Under the pieces are notes generated by a model. It was not told the origin of the DNA, did no database searches, and was given only the letters and a program-made list of their open reading frames with translations. A DNA stretch of 64,000 bases from JALSHZ01 sp964614535 (GTDB lineage: Bacteria > Pseudomonadota > Gammaproteobacteria > UWMA-0217), in NCBI GenBank assembly GCA_964614535.1, contig CAZTOZ010000048.1:62001-126000 (forward strand). The letters run 5' to 3'. Of this stretch, positions 16,894 through 25,212 are shown in pieces. Each line of letters begins with the position of its first letter. Position 1 is the first letter of the stretch. A program made the translations under genes and the position numbers.

Positions 16894-19467
16894 TCATTGA
16901 CCGGATGGGCGGGTCGAAGTTCCTTGCGCCTGGCCCAGCGGCCGGCACAACAGCTGATCGAAAACGACCACCCCCTCGGGTGGCGTGGGCCGCTCGCGCG
17001 GCAGCTCCACCTGACACTCGCCCCCTTCCCGGGTCTTGAAGCGCAGGGTCTGCATCGATGCCAGCTCCACCTGGAACCAGCCGCCCTCGTCGGTAGCCGA
17101 AAACTCCTCGAGGTTGGTGATGCGGGAGTTGGCCAGCGCCGAGCGGTCGGGGCGCACGGCCTGACCCACGACGACGAAGACCGGCATCGCTTTCCAGTCG
17201 AGGCGGGCGACGTTGCCAGGGTAGAGGGCAACCTTGTGTCTTTCCATCTCCACCCGCATCAATCGGTCGCCGCCGGCGCGCAGCGACACCTCGTATTCGC
17301 GGTAGGGCTCCAGCAGAAACAGGGCCTTGCCATTCTTCACGGTGGGCTGGATGCTGCGGTCGTTGATCTCGATCTCCACCGGCACATCCTCGTTGCCCAG
17401 ATCGATGACCAGCCCGGATTGCCCCGACTTTTGCGGGCTCAGGGCGACCGTCGAGGCCGTCGTCGAAATGGTCAGATGGGCGCCGGCGGTGAACAGGTGG
17501 CTGCGTTCGTCCGCTTCCTCGACCAGACGGCTCTCGACGAAGGTCCTGGCCTGCGGGAACTCGTGTTCGAGTCGCAGGCCGACCGTCCGGCTCGATTCGG
17601 CGCCGCGGGCCGAGAACTGTGATCGGCCCCGGATAGGCCCGTCGCGATCGTGGATCGCTGTCATCCTGGCGTCGAGTTGCAGGCCGTTCTCCCCGGGATC
17701 CGGTCCGTCGCGCCAACTGGTGGAGAGGTGCTTCTTGAGATGCCTTTCGTTGGTGGTGTACTGCAGACTGAACAGGATGCGCTGATCCTCCTGCGAGCGG
17801 TTCCAGTTGACGTTCATCGCCAGTGACATGGGGCCCCGCCGCAGCAAAGGTCGGCTGTAGCGGACCGAATGGTCGGTCTGGTCGTCCTGTCCGCGGTGGG
17901 AGAGACGAGCAGTGAAGGTGCCGTTTCCCAATGTGGTGCCGATGCTCAGGTCGTGCTTGTCGCCGGCCACCAGCAGCGGGTGATCGGGGGTGTCGGGCGA
18001 TACCCCATCCCGATTCAGCCGTTGGTGGCTGAGGTTGAGATTGAAGCTCGGGGTACGCCAGTTCATTGTGAAATAGCTGCCGTTACTGTGCTTCCAGCCG
18101 CCCAGCAGACCACCGTGGAGCGAAAAACGGGGCAGGAAATAGTAGAGCCCCGCCTGGGTCGTGCCTTCGAAACCGGCCAGCAGCGTCGTGTCCAGCTCGG
18201 CGCCGACGTTGTTCCGCAGACGGAACCGCGAGCCGACGCGTAGCAGGTCGGTGTCCGTCGTTCGTGGCGTGGTGGTTCGGTCGGTGGGGCGGGCACGCTC
18301 CAGCAGCCGGCCCGCCTCGATGAAGTGCAGCGCATGGTCGGCGGGGGGGATGAGTATGGAGCGGGTGAAGAGATGGCGCTCCTCCCGCGTGCTCCGGCTG
18401 TTGTGGATGCGGACGACGATCTCGTAGGTGCCGTCGGGCAGCGTGGAGGTGTCGAGCTGGCGGTTGCCCGGATTGTAGAAGCGGGAGACGAGGCGTTTGC
18501 CGTCGCGGAGAATATCGACCCGGCTACGTTCGTCCAGATAGACGAAGATCGGGCTGCTGCGGACGAGTTTCAGGTTGTGACGCATCTTCAGCGTGCGGCC
18601 GGCGCGGACGCCGACGATCGGTTGGGTCGAGAGCAGCGGCGACACCAGCGCGGTGAGATTCATCGTGCCGGCGCTCCAGGTCCAGCGTTTGAGGTCGTGT
18701 TCGAAGCGCAGTGTGTCGAGGAAGAAACCCTGCTCTTCCTCCAGCGTCATCCGGCTGACGAGACGGCTTCTGCCGACGGCGACGATGCTGTTGTCGGTCA
18801 GCGTGCCGTAGCGGCTGTCGTCGTCCCGCGACACCAGCAGGTCGAGCGTATGCAGGCTGGACAGTCCGGCGGGTGGATCGTCGAGGTAGTCATCGGTGGC
18901 GAGATCGATGCGCTCGATGTAACGGGGATTGATGAACAGGTCCACGCGGAACCGATCCGGGTCGAAACCGTAGTCCGCCACCGTCGGGGCTGTCGGTGGG
19001 CAGGGGGGCTCCGTCTCGTCCCGACAGCCGCTGACCGGCCGAATCTCCCTTCGGCCGGTCAGCGCCTTCACCACATCCTGTCGGGCGGTCAGCCAGGGCA
19101 CCCGCGCGGCCACGGCCGCAGGGTCCAGCAGTTCGATCTCATGGGTATCGAAGCGTGCCATGACGTTCGCGATCGGGCGGTTGCCATAGTAGACATCGAC
19201 CAGGGTGGTCTGCGCCTCGACCAGCGATTCGAAGCCGGGTGGCGGCGCCGGGTCGATGGCGATCAGATCGCCCCGTGCCGCTGGTGCCGTCTTGTCCCCG
19301 GTATCAGGCGGTGGCGGGGGGGCAGTCCCCGGGATTTTTTCCGCCGGTGGTGTCAGGAACACGGGCACGCCGGACGTGGACAATGGCTGCGCGGCGGTTG
19401 CCGACATCACGAGCCAAAGAACGATGCCGGTGGTGGCGGGGATACCGAAGCGGTTGCCGCAGGCCAT
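16894..19467 (-). CDS. Fimbrial outer-membrane usher (CS1/TcfC-like, alpha family)
   Basis: 857 aa exporter and assembly platform for chaperone-bound pilin subunits. A signal peptide (about residues 1-25, ending SATAAQ) is followed by a Pro-rich stretch and an N-terminal E-set-like domain (QTTLVDVYYGNRPIANVMARF). A long beta-barrel region follows, then C-terminal plug/carboxypeptidase-like domains (VPVEIEINDRSIQP, GQAVRPDRSALANSRITN). The pattern fits CooC/CfaC/TcfC ushers rather than FimD. It follows the chaperone gene by 24 nt. The unusual charge-rich middle could reflect lineage divergence. Confidence 0.82.
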   Translation of the reverse strand: MACGNRFGIPATTGIVLWLVMSATAAQPLSTSGVPVFLTPPAEKIPGTAPPPPPDTGDKTAPAARGDLIAIDPAPPPGFESLVEAQTTLVDVYYGNRPIANVMARFDTHEIELLDPAAVAARVPWLTARQDVVKALTGRREIRPVSGCRDETEPPCPPTAPTVADYGFDPDRFRVDLFINPRYIERIDLATDDYLDDPPAGLSSLHTLDLLVSRDDDSRYGTLTDNSIVAVGRSRLVSRMTLEEEQGFFLDTLRFEHDLKRWTWSAGTMNLTALVSPLLSTQPIVGVRAGRTLKMRHNLKLVRSSPIFVYLDERSRVDILRDGKRLVSRFYNPGNRQLDTSTLPDGTYEIVVRIHNSRSTREERHLFTRSILIPPADHALHFIEAGRLLERARPTDRTTTPRTTDTDLLRVGSRFRLRNNVGAELDTTLLAGFEGTTQAGLYYFLPRFSLHGGLLGGWKHSNGSYFTMNWRTPSFNLNLSHQRLNRDGVSPDTPDHPLLVAGDKHDLSIGTTLGNGTFTARLSHRGQDDQTDHSVRYSRPLLRRGPMSLAMNVNWNRSQEDQRILFSLQYTTNERHLKKHLSTSWRDGPDPGENGLQLDARMTAIHDRDGPIRGRSQFSARGAESSRTVGLRLEHEFPQARTFVESRLVEEADERSHLFTAGAHLTISTTASTVALSPQKSGQSGLVIDLGNEDVPVEIEINDRSIQPTVKNGKALFLLEPYREYEVSLRAGGDRLMRVEMERHKVALYPGNVARLDWKAMPVFVVVGQAVRPDRSALANSRITNLEEFSATDEGGWFQVELASMQTLRFKTREGGECQVELPRERPTPPEGVVVFDQLLCRPLGQAQGTSTRPSGQ

Positions 19468-19491
19468 TGGCGGATCCCGGCCGTGGGCGGG

Positions 19492-20199
19492 TCAGTTGAA
19501 CGTCTTGAGCGTGTTCTTGTTTCCAATGGCCAGATGGAATTCCACCGGACCATCGTGGGGCAGTTCGAGCACCCACTCGTTGCCCGGATAGAGACGGCGG
19601 TCCCGCAGTTCGGTACAGCTTTCGGTCGCCCCTTCGCTGCTTCGGCACTGCTTGCCGCGAAAGAGATAGACGTCGGTATTGCCCCGGTTGTGCAGGACGA
19701 GGCGGTTGCCATCGCGGGTGGCGCGGATATCGGGCCTGGGGTTGTGCGGTTGGGCCAGCACCAGCACTTCGTACCCGACCATCACCTTGACGCCGCTGGC
19801 GCTCGCCTGGAGTTCGCCCGCGACCGGTTCGATGGTGACCCGGAAGACGCCTTCCTCGCTTCGGGCGGGATCGAGATTGACGAACCTGATCCGTTTCCTG
19901 CCGCCCGGCGGAATCACCAGTTTGTTCGGGGTGATCAGCAGGCCGGCCTTGCGCGGGTCGACGATCTTCCTGCGCGTCTGTCGCGATGTCCCCGCCTGTT
20001 CGATGGCGAAGGGCGTCACCTTGAGGTAGAGCGGCTGTTCACCCGTGTTGGATACCGTGACGTCCTTGCGAGCCGGTTGGCCGGGTTCGAAGACGATGAT
20101 GCTGTTGTCGAGCTGCATCTCGGCATGGGCGCCGGCAGCGGTGGCCAGCAGCCACAGCCCGATCGGAAACAGAACAAGGGTGCGTAGTGGGTGGTTCAT
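19492..20199 (-). CDS. Periplasmic pilus chaperone (PapD-like, alpha family)
   Basis: 235 aa, two Ig-like domains after a signal peptide (cleavage near AAGAHA-EM). Domain one shows the donor-strand type pattern DNSIIVFEPGQPARKDVTVSNTGEQPLYLKV and LLITPNKLVIPPGGRKRIRFV, with the conserved basic residues that anchor the pilin C-terminus. It folds and caps pilin subunits before handover to the usher. Two cysteines in domain two (CRSSEGATESC) likely form a disulfide. It lies between the pilin and usher genes. ATG at 20199 has AGGGA upstream. Confidence 0.82.
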   Translation of the reverse strand: MNHPLRTLVLFPIGLWLLATAAGAHAEMQLDNSIIVFEPGQPARKDVTVSNTGEQPLYLKVTPFAIEQAGTSRQTRRKIVDPRKAGLLITPNKLVIPPGGRKRIRFVNLDPARSEEGVFRVTIEPVAGELQASASGVKVMVGYEVLVLAQPHNPRPDIRATRDGNRLVLHNRGNTDVYLFRGKQCRSSEGATESCTELRDRRLYPGNEWVLELPHDGPVEFHLAIGNKNTLKTFN

Positions 20200-20281
20200 G
20201 ATGTCGTCCCTGAAAACTGGATGGATGTCGGGGAGAGCGTGCCCGGCACCCCCCGGTGCCGGGCATCCCGTCCCGTCGTGT

Positions 20282-20809
20282 CTACTCCGGCGCGATCAAC
20301 AGCGTCAGCGTGTCGGTGTAGGTACCGGCCGGCGCGCCGTTGAACTCCGTCTGGCTGACCGTCACCTCGATGGTGGCGTTGGAGCCGCCGTTACAGGTCG
20401 GGGTGATGGTGTTGGCATTGGTCTGCCCCGTGAGGGCCGTCCCTTCGGTGAGCGCCGTGGTGTTGGTGCCGTCATTGAAGCTGACGGTGTAGACCATGAC
20501 GTTGTCACTGGTGTCCTTCAGGCGGAAGTCACCGCTGCCGTTGCCACTGTTGGCGGTGACGGTGTACGAGCCGGAACCGTTGCGATAGATGCAGGCGCCG
20601 GTGCTGCCGGTGGCACTGCCATCGGCCTGAACATCGAGGGCGATGTCTGCCAGGCCGGAGATCTTCACCTCCGACTGCTTGGTGACCGTGATGTCCGCCG
20701 ATCCGCTGGAGGTGGTTCCCTGGGTTCCGTCGGTGGCGGCCTGAAGGCCACCGCTGACGAGGAACAGGCTGGCGGCCAGCGCCATGGGCAGTTGTTTGGA
20801 AAGCATCAT
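20282..20809 (-). CDS. Major pilin subunit
   Basis: 175 aa secreted structural subunit. A signal peptide (MMLSKQLPMALAASLFLVSGGLQA, cleavage after residue 24 or 25) is followed by a Ser/Thr/Gly-rich beta protein with two cysteines (C73, C139) that could form a disulfide. The C-terminal AGTYTDTLTLLIAPE resembles the terminal strand of chaperone-usher pilins. I chose the start at 20809 because AAGGA lies seven nt upstream; the longer frame from 20830 lacks that. First gene of the pilin-chaperone-usher cluster. Confidence 0.8.
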   Translation of the reverse strand: MMLSKQLPMALAASLFLVSGGLQAATDGTQGTTSSGSADITVTKQSEVKISGLADIALDVQADGSATGSTGACIYRNGSGSYTVTANSGNGSGDFRLKDTSDNVMVYTVSFNDGTNTTALTEGTALTGQTNANTITPTCNGGSNATIEVTVSQTEFNGAPAGTYTDTLTLLIAPE

Positions 20810-21002
20810 TGTCGAGTCCTTAAGAATCATAATTGTTGTTGTTTTTTCCGAATCCCTGGGTCTTGTACATTCCGTTGTGGACGCCCGCTCCCACCAGGCG
20901 TCCGGTACAGGGGGGATATCGGTCGGTTCTGCGACGGCTTGAGGGAAGCCGGGGTGGTATCGCCGACAGCGCGACCGGGGGTCGACTCTCCCGTAGGCCG
21001 GT

Positions 21003-23438
21003 TCAGCGGCCGGAGACGCGCCGGGGGGTGGGAAAACCCAGGGCCGCGATCAGATAGAGCGCGACGGCGAGCGTGAGCACGAAGCCGAAACCCAGATGCA
21101 TCGCCAGTAGTGTCGCCAGTACCGCGCTGATGACCGAGGCGCAGCCGTTGATTCCCCAGGCCCATGGTATCCATTGGGGGGTTCGCCGGCCGATGGCGGC
21201 CAGACCCAGTGGAAAGGGCATGCCCATGAAGAAGGCCAGTGGGGCGATCAGGGCAACCACGATCGCGCCTTTCACGACCAGCGGCTGGGTCATCAGCGTG
21301 GTGGTCAGCAGAGGAAGCAGCAGCGTCGCCGCCAGCGTGAACAGGGCGATGGCCAGCGTCGCCCGGCGCATCGAGATGTGTAGCCTGTCGTGGGCGATCA
21401 GCCGTTGGCTGTAGAGACTGCCGGCACCGGCAAACACCAAAAAGCTGCTCATCACGGTGACCGCCGCGTAGAGGGGGTGGTGGAGCAGGAGGACGAACTT
21501 CTGCATCAGGCTGATTTCGACGAACAGAAAGCCCAGGCCGATGGTGGCGAAGTAGAGCACGACACGGCTCGCGGTGATGGCGTCACCGCTGCCGCCACCG
21601 CTGCGGCGCAGGAGACGCAGTGGCAGCAGGATCAGCAGCAGGCTGGTGATCACCGCCTGTACCAGCGTCGCCACCAGCACAAGGTAGCCCTGTTCCAGCA
21701 GGGCCATGCCGCCACGACCGCGTAGCGAGAGGATCTCCGGCAGGCTGCGCCACCGGAAGAAGTGAAAGAAGTAGGGGCGGTCGTCGGTGGGCGGGGTGAG
21801 ATTGAACTTGTAGTCTTGCAGCCATGTCTCGCCATTGTCCCGGGCAAGCGCCCGGGCGGCCTGGTAGAACCACGGGCGGGCGAGCTGGTTGTAGCGGTTC
21901 ACCTCGGCTGGAGTGATGCCGTCGTACCAGGCGAGGTCGAAGGCGCGCCGGCTGGCGAACCGTTTGAGGGCCGCTGTCTCGTCCGCAGAAAAAGGTTCGT
22001 TCTTCAACACCAGCGTGGCCAGCTGCCAGCCCCGGATCAGGACCAGATGGCGACCTGGCGCGGTGATGCCCCGGGCGCGCAATGCGGCCATGGCGGTGAC
22101 CAGCAACTTGAGCGTGTCACGGGGCGGCAGCCGGATCCAGCGGCTGATCGTGAGATAGCCATCCGGTCCCAGGCGATCGAGGTATTGCTGCAGTGCCTCG
22201 ACGGTGTAGAGGTAGTTCTCATTGAGTGCGTACAAGCCCGCCCCCGATGCGCCGAAGCCGTCCAGTGGCGGGATCTGGATGAGGTCGTAGCGCGCCGGCG
22301 TGGTGGCGACGAAGCCACGGGCATCGGCGATTTCCACGTCGACGCGGGGGTCGTCGTAGAGATGGCCGGAGAAGGCGCCGTAGGTATCTCGCAGCAGTTC
22401 GACCAGTTGAGGGTTGAGCTCCACGGCGGTGATCCGGGTGGCGCCGTGGTATTTGGCCTGCAATACGCCGGCGCCACCCCCGGCGCCCAGCACGAGCACC
22501 CGATCGAGAGCGCGGAGGTGGTAGGGCAGTGCTGACGGTATCTGGTCGAGATAGTCGAATGCGCCGGGATCGCCGCTGTCCCGGGTGATGGCGGTCATCG
22601 ACTCGCCGTCGGTGAAGACGGCGAGCTGCGTCGGCGGCTCCTGCGTGGCCAGGAGGCTCAGCCCCGGTACATGACGGAACGGAATGCGGTCGTTCTTCAC
22701 CACCGTCAGCAGCCCCAGTGGGCTGGAGCGCGTCGTCACCACTTCGGCGCCGGCGGTCTGCAATGTCTGCGATAGCGCCTTGTAGGGGGAGAGGTGCAGC
22801 GCGTCGCCGGCGGTCAGCAGCGCGAGCGACAACAGCGGCAGGGATGCCATCGCGGCCACCCGCCGGGCGCTGCGCTGCCGCAGCTCCCAGGCCGCCACCG
22901 ACGTGGCGGCCAGCCCCAGCAGGCTGATGGCCGCCAGCGCCTGTAACGGCAGCAGCAGGAACAGCAGCAGTACCGCGACGAGGCCGCCGGTGCCGGCCCC
23001 GAACAGGTCGAAGCCGTAGAGCCTGCCGAGGTCGTCACGGTAGTGGCTCAGCGCCAGGGCGATGGCGCTGGCGGCGAAGAAGAACGGGACCGTCAGCAGC
23101 AGATAGAGTGTCAACAGCCACCACGGCTGCAGCGGATCCCAGAGCAGTTCCAGGGCATTGAAGGGCAGGCGCTGGGCGAGCAGAAAGGCGCCGCCGGCGG
23201 AAAGGCCGAAGAGGGCGCAGAAGGAGGTGAAGCTGGTGGCGAAGCGGGCCGCCAGCGGTCGTTGCAGCAGCGTGACGAAGCTGCCGCTGGCGCCGTAGCC
23301 GAGCAGCGCCAGGCTGATGATCATGTAGGCGAAGTGATGCCACTGCGTGATCGAGAACAGCCGCATCAACAGGATTTCGTAGGCCAGCGTCGCCAACGAC
23401 AGCAGGGCGATGGCGAACAGTGGCGGGCGCGGTTTCAT
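21003..23438 (-). CDS. Membrane spermidine-synthase-like protein
   Basis: 811 aa. Multiple N-terminal membrane segments (about residues 5-215) are followed by a Rossmann methyltransferase-like domain of the polyamine aminopropyltransferase family (RVLVLGAGGGAGVLQAKYHGA, VELNPQLVELL, DARGFV). A second group of C-terminal segments spans about 590-805. Such fusions are common in proteobacteria but uncharacterised; polyamine synthesis has not been shown for them. It starts 16 nt after the periplasmic pcm gene, so the two are probably co-transcribed. Confidence 0.82.
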   Translation of the reverse strand: MKPRPPLFAIALLSLATLAYEILLMRLFSITQWHHFAYMIISLALLGYGASGSFVTLLQRPLAARFATSFTSFCALFGLSAGGAFLLAQRLPFNALELLWDPLQPWWLLTLYLLLTVPFFFAASAIALALSHYRDDLGRLYGFDLFGAGTGGLVAVLLLFLLLPLQALAAISLLGLAATSVAAWELRQRSARRVAAMASLPLLSLALLTAGDALHLSPYKALSQTLQTAGAEVVTTRSSPLGLLTVVKNDRIPFRHVPGLSLLATQEPPTQLAVFTDGESMTAITRDSGDPGAFDYLDQIPSALPYHLRALDRVLVLGAGGGAGVLQAKYHGATRITAVELNPQLVELLRDTYGAFSGHLYDDPRVDVEIADARGFVATTPARYDLIQIPPLDGFGASGAGLYALNENYLYTVEALQQYLDRLGPDGYLTISRWIRLPPRDTLKLLVTAMAALRARGITAPGRHLVLIRGWQLATLVLKNEPFSADETAALKRFASRRAFDLAWYDGITPAEVNRYNQLARPWFYQAARALARDNGETWLQDYKFNLTPPTDDRPYFFHFFRWRSLPEILSLRGRGGMALLEQGYLVLVATLVQAVITSLLLILLPLRLLRRSGGGSGDAITASRVVLYFATIGLGFLFVEISLMQKFVLLLHHPLYAAVTVMSSFLVFAGAGSLYSQRLIAHDRLHISMRRATLAIALFTLAATLLLPLLTTTLMTQPLVVKGAIVVALIAPLAFFMGMPFPLGLAAIGRRTPQWIPWAWGINGCASVISAVLATLLAMHLGFGFVLTLAVALYLIAALGFPTPRRVSGR

Positions 23439-23454
23439 CGAGATGCCGCCGCGG

Positions 23455-24258
<804 letters not shown>

Positions 24259-24382
24259 CCTCCACGGCGTTTGGGGTTGCGACGGGGAAAGTCCGCGGTC
24301 TCTCAGAGCGATAATTGGGGTGAAAAAGCGCGGACTCAAGGCGGCGCCGGCGCGCGGGGCAGGGTGGGGGGCGAAGAGAAGA

Positions 24383-24459
24383 TGGCGTCCCCGGCAGGGT
24401 TCGAACCTGCAACCTACGCCTTAGGAGGGCGTCGCGCTATCCAGTTGTGCCACGGGGAC
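24383..24459 (-). tRNA. tRNA-Arg (CCT)
   Basis: Complete cloverleaf on the minus strand. The acceptor GTCCCCG pairs with CGGGGAC, followed by G and encoded CCA. The anticodon stem ACGCC/GGCGT carries loop CTCCTAA, so the anticodon is CCT (reads AGG). The T-arm is GCAGG-TTCGAAC-CCTGC. 77 nt. Confidence 0.96.
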
Positions 24460-24610
24460 TTTCGAGCCGCGTATTCTAGCAGTCGGGCGGGGTGAAATGA
24501 ATCGGTGCCGGCTTGTGACCGGGTTCCGCCGTGCCCCGGTCTTGATGCTTGCGGGGGGCGGGGTGTCGGGACAAAATAGCCGCTCTTTTCATCCGGGAGA
24601 GGATACAGGC

Positions 24611-25165
24611 ATGGGATTGTTCCGCCGATCGAAGAAGAAGTCCGCCGCGCCGCCACAGGATCCGGCTGCGCTGGTCGAGGGGAAGAAGGTCTCGATTCTG
24701 TTTGTCTGCATGGGGAACATCTGCCGTTCGCCGACGGCGCAGGGGGTCTTTTCCCGGCTGGTGGAGGAGGCGGGATTGAGCGACGTGATCGGGATCGATT
24801 CGGCCGGTACCGTCGCGTTCCATGTCGGCAGCCCGCCGGACAGCCGCGCCCAGCGTGCCGCCAGCGAGCGGGGGTACGACCTGAGCGACTACCGGGCCCG
24901 GCTCGTCGATGGTCGCGATTGTGAACTGTTCGACTACATCCTGGTGATGGACGAGACCAATCTGCTCGATGTGCGCGGTGTCGTGCCGCAATCCTGCTGG
25001 CACAAGATCCACATGTTTCTCGACTTCGACCGGTCGGGGCGCAAGGGCAGGGAAGTCCCCGACCCCTATTCCGGTGGCGCCAACGATTTCGAACGCGTGC
25101 TCGATCTGGTGGAGCGGGCGGCGGCCGGTCTGCTGGACCACATTCGCGCCACCCACAACCTCTGA
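24611..25165 (+). CDS. Low-molecular-weight protein-tyrosine phosphatase
   Basis: 184 aa cytoplasmic phosphatase. The CX5R catalytic loop is CMGNICRS (C33, R39) and the general acid lies in VPDPYSGGANDFE. A basic N-terminal extension (GLFRRSKKKSAAPPQ) precedes the domain. Substrates might be tyrosine-phosphorylated proteins or arginine phosphate; the sequence does not decide. The ATG at 24611 is supported by GAGAGG upstream; the longer frame from 24497 is not convincing. It stands alone between tRNA-Arg and rne, converging on rne. Confidence 0.88.
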   Translation: MGLFRRSKKKSAAPPQDPAALVEGKKVSILFVCMGNICRSPTAQGVFSRLVEEAGLSDVIGIDSAGTVAFHVGSPPDSRAQRAASERGYDLSDYRARLVDGRDCELFDYILVMDETNLLDVRGVVPQSCWHKIHMFLDFDRSGRKGREVPDPYSGGANDFERVLDLVERAAAGLLDHIRATHNL

Positions 25166-25212
25166 CGGCCTGCCCGGCGGTTCGCGTCGCCGTGAACCGC
25201 CGGGCGCGCCCC

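Noticed and set aside
18325..20187. A 620-codon plus-strand open frame
   Set aside because: Antisense shadow of the usher and chaperone genes, no homologue pattern and no ribosome-binding site.
24270..24300. GACGGGGAAAGTCCG, resembling the conserved start of RNase P RNA
   Set aside because: The rest of the rnpB core is absent; the stretch lies within 50 nt of the pcm start and is too short.
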